Source: Pseudomonas asiatica
GTDB taxonomy: Bacteria; Pseudomonadota; Gammaproteobacteria; Pseudomonadales; Pseudomonadaceae
NCBI RefSeq assembly: GCF_009932335.1
Contig: NZ_BLJF01000003.1
Span: forward strand, 434,001-498,000
Direction of reading: 5' to 3'
Length of the DNA: 64,000 nt
The notes under the pieces are model-generated. The model searched no databases. It was not told the origin of the DNA and worked only from the letters and a program-made list of their open reading frames with translations. Made by a program: the position numbers and the translations under genes. Shown one piece after another: positions 10,583 to 18,797 of this stretch (positions are counted from its first letter, which is position 1; the number at the start of each line of letters is the position of its first letter).

Positions 10583-11053
10583 ATGCACAGCGAGCTGGAT
10601 GCCTACGACCGCCGTATCCTCGAACTGCTGCAGGAGGACGCTTCGCTGTCCAGCGCGCAGATCGCCGAACGCGTGGGGCTGTCGCAATCGCCGTGCTGGC
10701 GGCGTATCCAACGGTTGAAGGAGGAGGGGGTGATTCGTGGGCAGGTGACCTTGCTGGACCGCAAGAAGGTCGGCCTGAACACGCAGATTTTCGCCGAGGT
10801 GAAACTGAACGCCCATGGGCGCTCCAACTTCACAGAGTTCACCGACGCGATCCGCGGGTTTCCGGAGGTGCTGGAGTGTTATGTGCTGATGGGGTCGGTG
10901 GACTTTCTGTTGCGCATCGTCACCCCGGATATCGAGGCTTATGAACGGTTCTTCTTCGAAAAGCTGTCGAACGTGCCGGGGATTCAGGAGGTGAACTCGA
11001 TCGTGGCGCTGTCGGAGATCAAGTCCACCACCAGCCTGCCACTGTCGCGGTGA
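10583..11053 (+). CDS. Lrp/AsnC family transcriptional regulator
   Basis: The 156-residue regulator has an N-terminal winged helix (DRRILELLQEDASLSSAQIAERVGLSQSPCWRRIQRL, residues about 8-46) and a C-terminal RAM/ACT-like effector domain (VLECYVLMGSVDFLLRIV, residues about 94-112). Length is typical. The ATG at 10583 has CAGGAG eight bases upstream; a TTG two codons earlier is possible but less likely. Usual ligands of the family are amino acids. The divergent ACT-like gene is the obvious candidate target. Confidence 0.93.
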   Translation: MHSELDAYDRRILELLQEDASLSSAQIAERVGLSQSPCWRRIQRLKEEGVIRGQVTLLDRKKVGLNTQIFAEVKLNAHGRSNFTEFTDAIRGFPEVLECYVLMGSVDFLLRIVTPDIEAYERFFFEKLSNVPGIQEVNSIVALSEIKSTTSLPLSR

Positions 11054-11056
11054 GGT

Positions 11057-11130
11057 CTTCGCAGCACAAGGCTGCTCCTACAGGGGATATCGGTGCCCTG
11101 TAGGAGCAGCCTTGTGCTGCGAAGCAGGCG
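11057..11130. repeat. REP pair, arms GCAGCACAAGGCTGC, GTAG head
   Basis: A compact inverted pair lies between two convergent genes (Lrp and CYTH-CHAD). The units are nearly perfect mirror images (TTCGCAGCACAAGGCTGCTC and its reverse) with a 16-20 base spacer. Confidence 0.9.
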
Positions 11131-11138
11131 ACGCGGTA

Positions 11139-12506
11139 TCAAGCCTTGAGCAGGTGCTTCCAGCCGCGGCTCTGATCCACCGCCCGAGCCTGCTCGATAC
11201 GCGCTTCCAGTACCTCATCGCTGATCGGCTGCTCAGCCAGCTCATGTAGCTTCTTCAGGTCGCCATACAGGCGGTCCATCTGGGGCGCTTCCAGCACCTG
11301 ACGAGCATGGTGCAGCCAGGCCAGCAGCTGCTCGATACGCGGCAGTTGCTCGGCCAGGTCTTCCGGCCGCTGGGTGTACAGCGGCAGCTTCAACGCTCGG
11401 CCTTCTTCGCCCAGCAGGTGCGCCAGCCAGCTTGCCAGCTGCGCCTTGCCCTGGCGCTCGCCACGGCCTTTGCGCTCCACGGTCCAGGCACGGGCCAGCA
11501 GCCAGCGCGAGGTTTCCAGCGAGAACTGGCCCCAGCGCACGTCTTCCAGTTCTTCGGCGAACTGCTCGGGGGCGGCGCGGCGGATATCTTCGTCTTCGTT
11601 ACCGGCCTGCACCAGCGGGCGCCAGTCTTCGAGCAAGGCGTCCAGGCTGCTGCGCAGGTCACGGGTGATGGCGCGTGGCGCGGCCTGGCCCAGGCTGGCG
11701 GTAATGGCACGCAGCTCGCTCAGGCACTCGACCCAGTCCTGCAGCAGGCGCCAGTGGCCGTTGTGGCGGTATTGCTCGGCCAGGCGCTGGCTGCTGCCCA
11801 GCAGTTGCCAGGCCAGTGCGGCGTAGGCGTCGTCCACGGCCATTTCGGCTTCCAGCTCGGTGTGCGGCAGGCCCAGCTCGTAGCTGTCCGGCTCCAGCAG
11901 GCGGTAGCCACGCTCGGCCTTGCTGATGTCACATGGCATCAGCGGCAGGCTGGCGGCCAGCTCGGCGGCCAGTTCCAGCAGTGCCTGCGGCTCACCTTCA
12001 CGCAGTTCCAGTTCCAGCTCGCAGATTTCTTCCTTGCGCTTGCCGGCGATCACGAAACCCTGGTCCAGCGCGGCCTCGATCACCACCTTGCTCTTGCCAC
12101 GGCCCCAGGCGATTTCGGCGTATTCACGGCTGAAGTCGGTGGTGAACAGCGGCTTGATGGTCTTTTTGTCCAGGTTGGCCAGTTGCGCGGGCCAGCAGCT
12201 GTCGTCGAGCTTCTTCAGGTCGAGCTTGACCTTGTCCAGCTGCCATTCATGCTCGTTGCGCTCGGACAGACCGGCCACACTGGTGCCGCGGCACTTGAGG
12301 GTCTGGATGATGGCCTCGCCATCGCGGCGCAGGCGCAGGGCGACACGGGCAGCAGAGAGCTCGCGCTCGGGAGTGTCGAAGTACTGGTTGAGCAGTTCGC
12401 GGGTCTGCCAGCCGGACTTGTTGCGCTTTTTCAGCAGAGGGTGCTCGCGCAGGGCGGCAAGGGTCTCGCGGCTGGCGCGGAGCTTGAGTTCGGTTTCTTT
12501 GTGCAT
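11139..12506 (-). CDS. CYTH-CHAD domain protein (inorganic triphosphatase YgiF-like)
   Basis: The 455-residue two-domain protein has an N-terminal CYTH tunnel domain (residues about 1-200) starting with the signature ExExK as ETELK at residues 4-8, and a C-terminal CHAD helical domain (about 215-440) with scattered conserved histidine and basic residues. CYTH enzymes hydrolyse triphosphate groups, and CHAD domains bind polyphosphate. Related Pseudomonas and E. coli proteins act on inorganic triphosphate. The ATG at 12506 is preferred; a GTG one codon upstream is also possible. No clear ribosome site is visible. Confidence 0.88.
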   Translation of the reverse strand: MHKETELKLRASRETLAALREHPLLKKRNKSGWQTRELLNQYFDTPERELSAARVALRLRRDGEAIIQTLKCRGTSVAGLSERNEHEWQLDKVKLDLKKLDDSCWPAQLANLDKKTIKPLFTTDFSREYAEIAWGRGKSKVVIEAALDQGFVIAGKRKEEICELELELREGEPQALLELAAELAASLPLMPCDISKAERGYRLLEPDSYELGLPHTELEAEMAVDDAYAALAWQLLGSSQRLAEQYRHNGHWRLLQDWVECLSELRAITASLGQAAPRAITRDLRSSLDALLEDWRPLVQAGNEDEDIRRAAPEQFAEELEDVRWGQFSLETSRWLLARAWTVERKGRGERQGKAQLASWLAHLLGEEGRALKLPLYTQRPEDLAEQLPRIEQLLAWLHHARQVLEAPQMDRLYGDLKKLHELAEQPISDEVLEARIEQARAVDQSRGWKHLLKA

Positions 12507-12578
12507 CACAGGCTCGAAGGAGGGGCGTGGTTGCCCAGCAGTCTACAGGAGTCGGCTCTCGTCTGTTGGATCGTGGAG

Positions 12579-12670
12579 GCTTCTTCGCGGGTGAACCCGC
12601 TGCCACAGGTCCTGTGCTGCCCTCAGGTGCGGCGCTTTCCCTGTGGTAGCGGGTTTACCCGCGAAGAAGC
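12579..12670. repeat. REP pair, arms GCGGGTRAACCCGC, GTGG head
   Basis: An inverted pair lies in the divergent spacer between the CYTH-CHAD gene and argE, with left unit at 12581-12607 and right unit GTGGTAGCGGGTTTACCCGC. One head base differs from the usual GTGGGAGC. Confidence 0.88.
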
Positions 12671-12724
12671 CCACACGGTTGGACGGCATTGCTATGATGG
12701 GCAACGCTTCCGAGGAGTACGCGC

Positions 12725-13867
12725 ATGCCGTTGCCGACGCTGAAAGACCAGTTCGCCGCCCTGATCGCCGCGCCCTCGGTCAGTTGCACCCAGCCTGCGC
12801 TGGACCAGTCCAATCGCCAGGTCATCGACCTGCTGGCCGGTTGGTTGGGCGACCTGGGTTTCAAGTGCGACATCCAGCAGGTCAGCCCCGGCAAGTTCAA
12901 CCTGCTGGCCAGCCGTGGCACCGGCCCGGGTGGCCTGGTGCTGGCGGGGCACAGCGACACGGTGCCCTACGACGAACAGCTGTGGGCCAGCGACCCGCTG
13001 AAACTGACCGAAACCGACGGCCGCTGGGTCGGCCTGGGCAGCTGTGACATGAAGGGCTTCTTCGCTCTGGTCATCGAAGCGGTCATCCCGCTGCTGGAGC
13101 ACGATTTCAAGCAGCCGCTGCTGATCCTCGCCACCTGTGACGAAGAAAGCTCCATGTCCGGGGCCCGTGCCCTGGCCGAGGCCGGCCAGCCGCTCGGCCG
13201 TGCGGCGGTGATCGGCGAGCCCACTGGGCTGCGGCCGATCCGCATGCACAAAGGCATCCTCATGGACCGTATCCACATCCTCGGGCGCAGCGGCCACTCC
13301 TCGGACCCAAGCCTGGGCCGCAGCGCCTTGGAGGCCATGCACGCAGTGATGGGCGAGCTGATGGGGTTGCGCCAGCAATGGCAGCAAACCTACCGCAACC
13401 CGCAGTTCACCGTACCGACCCCGACCATGAACTTCGGCTGCATCCACGGCGGCGACAACCCCAACCGTATCTGCGGCCAATGTGCCCTGGAGTTCGACCT
13501 GCGCCCACTGCCAGGCATGGATGTGGAGCAACTGCGCGCGGCCATTCGCGCCAAGCTGATGCCGGTGGCAGAGCGCTTTGAGGTGCGCATCGACTATGCG
13601 CCGTTGTTCCCGGAGGTGCCGCCTTTCGAGCAGGCAGCCGACGCCGAGTTGGTGCAAGTGGCGGAGCGCCTGACCGGCCATCGCGCCGAAGCGGTGGCGT
13701 TCGGCACTGAAGCGCCTTATCTTCAGCAACTGGGTTGCCAGACCATCGTGCTGGGCCCCGGCGACATCGCCTGTGCCCACCAGCCCGGCGAATACCTGGA
13801 AATGTCACGAATCGAGCCTACCGTGCGTCTATTGCGTGACCTGATCCGGCACTATTGCCTGGACTAA
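12725..13867 (+). CDS. argE: Acetylornithine deacetylase
   Basis: The 380-residue M20-family zinc peptidase-like enzyme hydrolyses N-acetylornithine to ornithine in arginine biosynthesis. Metal-site motifs are present: LAGHSDTVPYD (His76, Asp78), GSCDMKG (Asp108) and CDEESS (Glu140-141), followed by the dimerisation domain. An AGGAG ribosome site lies eight bases before the ATG. argA follows after 124 bases, and the two are probably co-expressed. Confidence 0.94.
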   Translation: MPLPTLKDQFAALIAAPSVSCTQPALDQSNRQVIDLLAGWLGDLGFKCDIQQVSPGKFNLLASRGTGPGGLVLAGHSDTVPYDEQLWASDPLKLTETDGRWVGLGSCDMKGFFALVIEAVIPLLEHDFKQPLLILATCDEESSMSGARALAEAGQPLGRAAVIGEPTGLRPIRMHKGILMDRIHILGRSGHSSDPSLGRSALEAMHAVMGELMGLRQQWQQTYRNPQFTVPTPTMNFGCIHGGDNPNRICGQCALEFDLRPLPGMDVEQLRAAIRAKLMPVAERFEVRIDYAPLFPEVPPFEQAADAELVQVAERLTGHRAEAVAFGTEAPYLQQLGCQTIVLGPGDIACAHQPGEYLEMSRIEPTVRLLRDLIRHYCLD

Positions 13868-13991
13868 ACGTCAACCGAACTGTTTCGTTCCTGCCTAGAG
13901 GAGACCGCGCGTGACCGCAAGCCTGTTCCGACGATGATCCTGAACGCCACCTGTATCGCCGTTCTCCGTCCACTTATCCACAGGCCCTGTC

Positions 13992-15290
13992 ATGCCCGAC
14001 TACGTCAACTGGCTGCGTCATGCCTCCCCGTATATCAATGCCCATCGCGACTGCACCTTCGTGGTCATGCTCCCTGGCGATGGGGTGGAACACCCTAATT
14101 TCGGCAACATCGTCCACGACCTGGTGCTGCTGCACAGCCTGGGCGTGCGCCTGGTACTGGTGCATGGCTCGCGCCCGCAGATCGAAAGCCGCCTGGCTGA
14201 TCGCGGCCTGACCCCGCACTACCACCGTGGCCTGCGCATCACCGATGCCGCCACCCTGGATTGCGTGATCGATGCCGTCGGCGCCTTGCGCCTGGCCATC
14301 GAGGCACGCCTGTCGATGGACATCGCCGCTTCGCCGATGCAGGGTTCGCGCCTGCGCGTGGCGTCCGGCAACCTGGTCACGGCGCGGCCGATCGGTGTGC
14401 TAGAAGGCGTGGACTACCATCACACCGGCGAAGTGCGTCGAGTTGACCGCAAGGGCATCAGCCGCCTGCTCGACGAGCGCTCCATCGTGCTGTTGTCACC
14501 GCTGGGCTATTCGCCCACGGGTGAAATCTTCAACCTGGCCTGCGAAGACGTGGCCACCCGCGCCGCCATTGAACTGGGTGCCGACAAGCTGCTGCTGTTC
14601 GGTGCCGAGCCGGGCTTGCTGGATGCCGATGGCAAGCTGGTGCGTGAGCTGCGCCCGCAGCAGGTTGCCCCGCATCTGCAGCGCCTGGGCAGCGATTACC
14701 AGGGAGAATTGCTGGATGCCGCGGCCGAAGCCTGCAAAGGCGGCGTGGCGCGCAGCCATATCGTCAGCTATGCCGAGGACGGCGCCTTGCTGACCGAGCT
14801 GTTCACCCGTGGCGGTGGCGGCACGCTGGTGTCGCAGGAGCAGTTCGAAGTGGTACGCGAGGCGACCATCGAGGACGTGGGCGGTTTGCTGGAGCTGATC
14901 AGCCCGCTGGAAGAGCAGGGCATCCTGGTACGCCGTTCGCGTGAGGTGCTGGAGCGGGAGATCGAGCAGTTCAGCGTGGTCGAGCGCGAGGGCATGATCA
15001 TCGCCTGTGCGGCGTTGTACCCGATTGCCGACTCCGATGCCGGCGAGCTGGCGTGCCTGGCGGTGAACCCGGAGTACCGCCATGGCGGGCGTGGCGACGA
15101 GCTGCTGGAGCGCATCGAAAGCCGGGCGCGACAGTTGGGGCTGAACACCTTGTTCGTGCTGACGACGCGTACCGCGCACTGGTTCCGCGAACGCGGGTTT
15201 GCTCCGAGTGGGGTCGAGCGACTGCCAGCGGCGCGGGCTTCGCTGTACAACTACCAGCGTAATTCGAAGATCTTCGAGAAGCCCTTGTAA
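13992..15290 (+). CDS. argA: N-acetylglutamate synthase
   Basis: The 432-residue enzyme acetylates glutamate in the first step of arginine biosynthesis. It has the classical ArgA architecture: an N-terminal amino-acid-kinase-like domain (residues about 20-275, arginine feedback site) and a C-terminal GNAT domain (about 290-425, with LACLAVNPEYRHGGRGDELL as the acetyl-CoA loop). Full family length. No strong ribosome site is visible before the ATG. It lies downstream of argE. Confidence 0.95.
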   Translation: MPDYVNWLRHASPYINAHRDCTFVVMLPGDGVEHPNFGNIVHDLVLLHSLGVRLVLVHGSRPQIESRLADRGLTPHYHRGLRITDAATLDCVIDAVGALRLAIEARLSMDIAASPMQGSRLRVASGNLVTARPIGVLEGVDYHHTGEVRRVDRKGISRLLDERSIVLLSPLGYSPTGEIFNLACEDVATRAAIELGADKLLLFGAEPGLLDADGKLVRELRPQQVAPHLQRLGSDYQGELLDAAAEACKGGVARSHIVSYAEDGALLTELFTRGGGGTLVSQEQFEVVREATIEDVGGLLELISPLEEQGILVRRSREVLEREIEQFSVVEREGMIIACAALYPIADSDAGELACLAVNPEYRHGGRGDELLERIESRARQLGLNTLFVLTTRTAHWFRERGFAPSGVERLPAARASLYNYQRNSKIFEKPL

Positions 15291-15301
15291 ACCTGTACTG
15301 G

Positions 15302-15394
15302 CCTCTTCGCGGGTGAACCCGCTCCCACAGGATCTTCACCGGACCTGAGGCCGGCGCGGTCCCTGTGGGAGCGGGTTTACCCGCGAAGCAGGCG
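15302..15394. repeat. REP pair, arms GCGGGTGAACCCGC, GTGG head
   Basis: An inverted pair lies between the convergent genes argA and the minus-strand glutamine synthetase-like gene. The right unit is TGTGGGAGCGGGTTTACCCG. Confidence 0.9.
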
Positions 15395-15410
15395 ACACCG
15401 ATCTCGAACA

Positions 15411-15438
15411 AAAACGCCGCCCTTGTGGGCGGCGTTTT
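15411..15438. terminator. Bidirectional rho-independent terminator
   Basis: A 9-bp GC-rich stem (ACGCCGCCC at 15414-15422 pairs with GGGCGGCGT at 15427-15435) has a 4-base loop, TTTT on the right and AAAA on the left. It can end argA on the plus strand and the glutamine synthetase-like gene on the minus strand, four bases past the latter's stop. Confidence 0.88.
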
Positions 15439-15441
15439 CGT

Positions 15442-16818
15442 TTACACGGTATGCAGGTACCAGTTGTACTCGAGGTCGGAGATCGAGTGCTCGAACTCCT
15501 CCAGCTCGCTCTCCTTGCACGCGACGAAGATGTCGATGTACTTCGGATCGATGTACTTGTTCAGGATCTCGCTGTCGTCCAGCTCGCGCAGGGCATCGCG
15601 CAGGTTGTTCGGCAGGCTCTGCTCCAACTGCTCGTACGAGTTGCCTTCGATCGGCTCACCCGGCTCGACCTTGTTGGTCAGGCCATGGTGCACGCCGGCC
15701 AGTACGGCGGCCATCATCAGGTACGGGTTGGCGTCGGCACCGGCCACGCGGTGCTCGATGCGCACGGCGTCCGGCGAACCGGTCGGCACGCGCAGGGCCA
15801 CGGTGCGGTTGTCCAGGCCCCAGCTTGGCGCGTTCGGTACATAGAACTGCGCGCCGAAGCGGCGGTACGAGTTGACGTTCGGGCAAAGGAACGCCATGGA
15901 CGCGGGCAGGGTCTCGAGCACACCGCCGACAGCGTGACGTAGCGCGGCGTTCTGCTCGGGATCCTCGCTGGTGAAGATGTTGTTGCCATCTTTGTCCAGC
16001 ACGGAAATGTGTACATGCAGGCCGTTGCCTGCCTGGCCCGGGTAGGGCTTGGCCATGAAGGTGGTGTCCATTTCATGGTCGTAGGCGATGTTCTTGATCA
16101 ACCGCTTGAGCAGTACCGCGTAATCGCAGGCCTTGAGCGGGTCGGCCACGTGGTGCAGGTTGACTTCGAACTGCGCTGGGGCGCTTTCCTTGACGATGGC
16201 GTCGGCCGGGATGCCTTGCTCCTTCGCGCCTTCCAGGATGTCCTGCAGGCAGTCGGCGTATTCGTCGAGGTCGTCGATCAGGTACACCTGGGTCGACTGC
16301 GGGCGCTTGCCCGAAATTGGCGAGCGCGGCGGCTGCGGGCGGCCGTTCACGTTTTCCTGGTCGATCAGGTAGAACTCCAGCTCGAACGCGGCGCAGATGG
16401 TCAGGCCCATCTCGGTGAACTTGTCGACCACCTGGCGCAGCACTTCACGCGGGTCGGCAAAAAACGGCTCACCTTCGAGCTCGTGCATGGTCATCAGCAG
16501 CTGGGCGGTCGGGCGCTTCTGCCAGGGTTCGTTGGAGAGGGTGCCGGGGATCGGGTAGCAGATGCGGTCAGCATCGCCGATGTCCAGGCCCAGCCCGGTG
16601 CTTTCGACGGTGGAACCGTTGATGTCCAGGGCGAAGAGGGAGGCAGGCAGGTTGATGCCTTTCTCGTAAACCTTGTGGAGGCTGGTGCGCTCTATGCGCT
16701 TGCCACGCACCACACCATTCATATCTGCAATCAGAAGGTCAACGTAGAGAACCTCAGGATGTTCCTTAAGGAACGCGTTCGCTTCGTTAAGCTGAACGGC
16801 ACGCGGGGGTACCGACAT
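15442..16818 (-). CDS. spuI: Gamma-glutamylputrescine synthetase (glutamine synthetase family)
   Basis: The 458-residue GlnA-fold ligase of the PuuA/SpuI type lacks the adenylylation region of housekeeping GlnA. It has the beta-Grasp N-terminus (VLYVDLLIADMNGVVRGKR), a Glu-rich metal site (AAFELEFYLI, QFEVNLHH) and the ATP loop (KPYPGQAGNGLHVH). It is expected to join glutamate to putrescine as the first step of the gamma-glutamylated polyamine route. The start ATG at 16818 has AAGGTGT upstream. It is divergent from a second paralogue and close to the polyamine importer, matching the P. aeruginosa spu layout, so the symbol is given by synteny. A gamma-glutamyl-GABA hydrolase (spuA) is not found beside it. 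Confidence 0.87.
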   Translation of the reverse strand: MSVPPRAVQLNEANAFLKEHPEVLYVDLLIADMNGVVRGKRIERTSLHKVYEKGINLPASLFALDINGSTVESTGLGLDIGDADRICYPIPGTLSNEPWQKRPTAQLLMTMHELEGEPFFADPREVLRQVVDKFTEMGLTICAAFELEFYLIDQENVNGRPQPPRSPISGKRPQSTQVYLIDDLDEYADCLQDILEGAKEQGIPADAIVKESAPAQFEVNLHHVADPLKACDYAVLLKRLIKNIAYDHEMDTTFMAKPYPGQAGNGLHVHISVLDKDGNNIFTSEDPEQNAALRHAVGGVLETLPASMAFLCPNVNSYRRFGAQFYVPNAPSWGLDNRTVALRVPTGSPDAVRIEHRVAGADANPYLMMAAVLAGVHHGLTNKVEPGEPIEGNSYEQLEQSLPNNLRDALRELDDSEILNKYIDPKYIDIFVACKESELEEFEHSISDLEYNWYLHTV

Positions 16819-17392
16819 GATGCAACACCTTTGTTGTTAAAAATATCAATCAAGGGGGGCTTGCAAGACCAGTCAATCGAAAAGACAAACTGATGTCAAG
16901 CCAACCCCATGATGCCCTGAAATGGCACATCGACGGCAGATTTGCTGCATATCGGGGCAAGCCATTATCCGCTATTTCCCTCGCAAAGGGCTATCTCCGA
17001 CCAGCCGTGTTTTATTTTTTACGGAGGTGTTGTGTAAAAAAATGAACAAGGCTAAGCTCGGTCTCAACCCAGAACACAATAATACGAGGGTCACATGGTC
17101 CGCTTGCCGAGACCTGAAAGTACTGCCTGCGCAGTGCCATCGGGTACATCCGTCATTTTTGCAAGCTTCGTCAACGGCGTGGCCGCCCTGGCCGCAATAA
17201 TTGACGTTTGGTGCTCCCGGACCTGCCCTCGCAGCGGCTTGCCGCCCTTCGTTTCGTCTTCCTGCCTTTCGAACTCATTACGGACACACTTGTTTTCAGT
17301 GTATCCACTGCGGCTCTGCGCGGGGGTTTTTGCTTTAGCAATGTACTCCATCCAGAATCAGTGCGCGGACCACCTTACCTCCTGAGGTATTT
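16819..17392. other. 574-base divergent intergenic region of the polyamine locus
   Basis: There is no convincing gene. Two short open frames of 53-96 codons on the plus strand and one of 86 codons on the minus strand show no recognisable family or codon bias. The sequence is AT-richer than the flanks at 16835-16900 and 17005-17045. TGGCACATCGACGGCA at 16923-16938 has the TGGCAC element and the GG/GC spacing of a sigma54 promoter, but CG replaces the TT of the -12 box. GGAGG at 17023 precedes an ATG at 17042 by 14 bases, too far for normal initiation. Promoters for both divergent genes must be here. Confidence 0.5.
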
Positions 17393-18751
17393 ATGAGTAA
17401 CAACCTCGACCAGCTCACCGATTGGTTGAAAGAGCACAAGATCACCGAAGTCGAATGCATGATCAGTGACCTGACCGGCATCACGCGCGGCAAGATTTCG
17501 CCTACCAACAAGTTCATCGCCGAAAAAGGCATGCGCCTGCCTGAGAGCGTGCTGCTGCAGACCGTGACCGGCGACTACGTCGACGACGACATCTATTACG
17601 AACTGCTGGACCCGGCGGACATCGACATGATCTGCCGCCCCGACGAGAACGCCGTGTTCCTGGTGCCATGGGCCATCGAGCCGACCGCCCAGGTGATCCA
17701 CGACACCTACGACAAGAAGGGCAACCCGGTCGAACTGTCGCCGCGCAACGTGCTGAAGAAAGTCCTCAAGCTATACGCCGACAAGGGCTGGCAGCCGATC
17801 GTCGCGCCGGAGATGGAGTTCTACCTGACCAAGCGCAGCGAAGACCCGGACTTCCCGCTGCAGCCCCCGGTAGGCCGTTCGGGCCGGCCGGAAACCGGCC
17901 GCCAGTCGTTCTCGATCGAAGCCGCCAACGAATTCGACCCGCTGTTCGAAGACGTCTACGACTGGTGCGAACTGCAGCAGCTGGACCTCGACACGCTGAT
18001 CCATGAAGACGGCACGGCGCAGATGGAGATCAACTTCCGTCATGGCAACGCTCTGCACCTGGCCGACCAGATCCTGGTGTTCAAGCGCACCATGCGCGAG
18101 GCCGCGCTCAAGCACAATGTGGCCGCCACTTTCATGGCCAAGCCCATGACCGGTGAGCCAGGCAGTGCCATGCACCTGCACCAGAGCGTGGTCGACGTGG
18201 CCACCGGCAAGAACATCTTCAGCAACGACGACGGCAGCATGAGCGAACTGTTCCTGCACCACATCGGTGGCCTGCAGAAGTTCATCCCCGAGGCATTGCC
18301 GCTGTTCGCCCCCAACGTCAACTCGTTCCGCCGCTTCCTGCCCGACACCTCGGCGCCGGTGAACGTGGAATGGGGCGAGGAAAACCGTACCGTCGGCCTG
18401 CGCGTGCCGGACGCCGGCCCGCAAAGCCGCCGGGTCGAGAACCGCCTGCCAGGCGCCGACGCCAACCCTTACCTGGCCATCGCCGCCAGCCTGCTGTGTG
18501 GCTACATCGGCATGGTCGAAGGCATCGACGCCAGCGCGCCGGTGCAGGGCCGTGGCTACGAACGCCGCAACCTGCGCCTGCCACTGACCATCGAAGATGC
18601 CCTGGAACGCATGGAAAACAGCCGTGCACTGGTGCAGTACCTGGGCAAGAAGTTCATCACCGGCTACGTCGCCACCAAGCGCGCCGAGCACGAGAACTTC
18701 AAGCGAGTCATCAGTTCCTGGGAGCGTGAGTTCCTGCTGTTTGCTGTCTGA
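17393..18751 (+). CDS. spuB: Gamma-glutamylputrescine synthetase, second paralogue
   Basis: The 452-residue glutamine synthetase-family ligase is a paralogue of the gene at 15442-16818. Conserved blocks include an EMEFYLT metal site, QMEINFRHG, the ATP loop KPMTGEPGSAMHLHQS and the C-terminal RVPDAGPQSRRVENR. Expected to act on putrescine or a related polyamine. CTGAGGT precedes the ATG. It is followed 46 bases later by the polyamine aminotransferase spuC and then the importer genes, the classic spuBCDEFGH order, so co-transcription is likely. Confidence 0.88.
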   Translation: MSNNLDQLTDWLKEHKITEVECMISDLTGITRGKISPTNKFIAEKGMRLPESVLLQTVTGDYVDDDIYYELLDPADIDMICRPDENAVFLVPWAIEPTAQVIHDTYDKKGNPVELSPRNVLKKVLKLYADKGWQPIVAPEMEFYLTKRSEDPDFPLQPPVGRSGRPETGRQSFSIEAANEFDPLFEDVYDWCELQQLDLDTLIHEDGTAQMEINFRHGNALHLADQILVFKRTMREAALKHNVAATFMAKPMTGEPGSAMHLHQSVVDVATGKNIFSNDDGSMSELFLHHIGGLQKFIPEALPLFAPNVNSFRRFLPDTSAPVNVEWGEENRTVGLRVPDAGPQSRRVENRLPGADANPYLAIAASLLCGYIGMVEGIDASAPVQGRGYERRNLRLPLTIEDALERMENSRALVQYLGKKFITGYVATKRAEHENFKRVISSWEREFLLFAV

Positions 18752-18797
18752 TCAACTTGGTGCCGCAGGACGCGGCTGTCGAACAACGGAGAAGCAC

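Noticed and set aside
11307..12743. Plus-strand frame of 478 codons opposite the CYTH-CHAD gene
   Set aside because: The opposite strand has the ETELK signature and the CHAD domain. This frame is Gln/Ala-rich and crosses a REP.
17091..17385. Two short frames on either strand in the synthetase spacer
   Set aside because: No family, no ribosome site and no coding bias; treated as intergenic.
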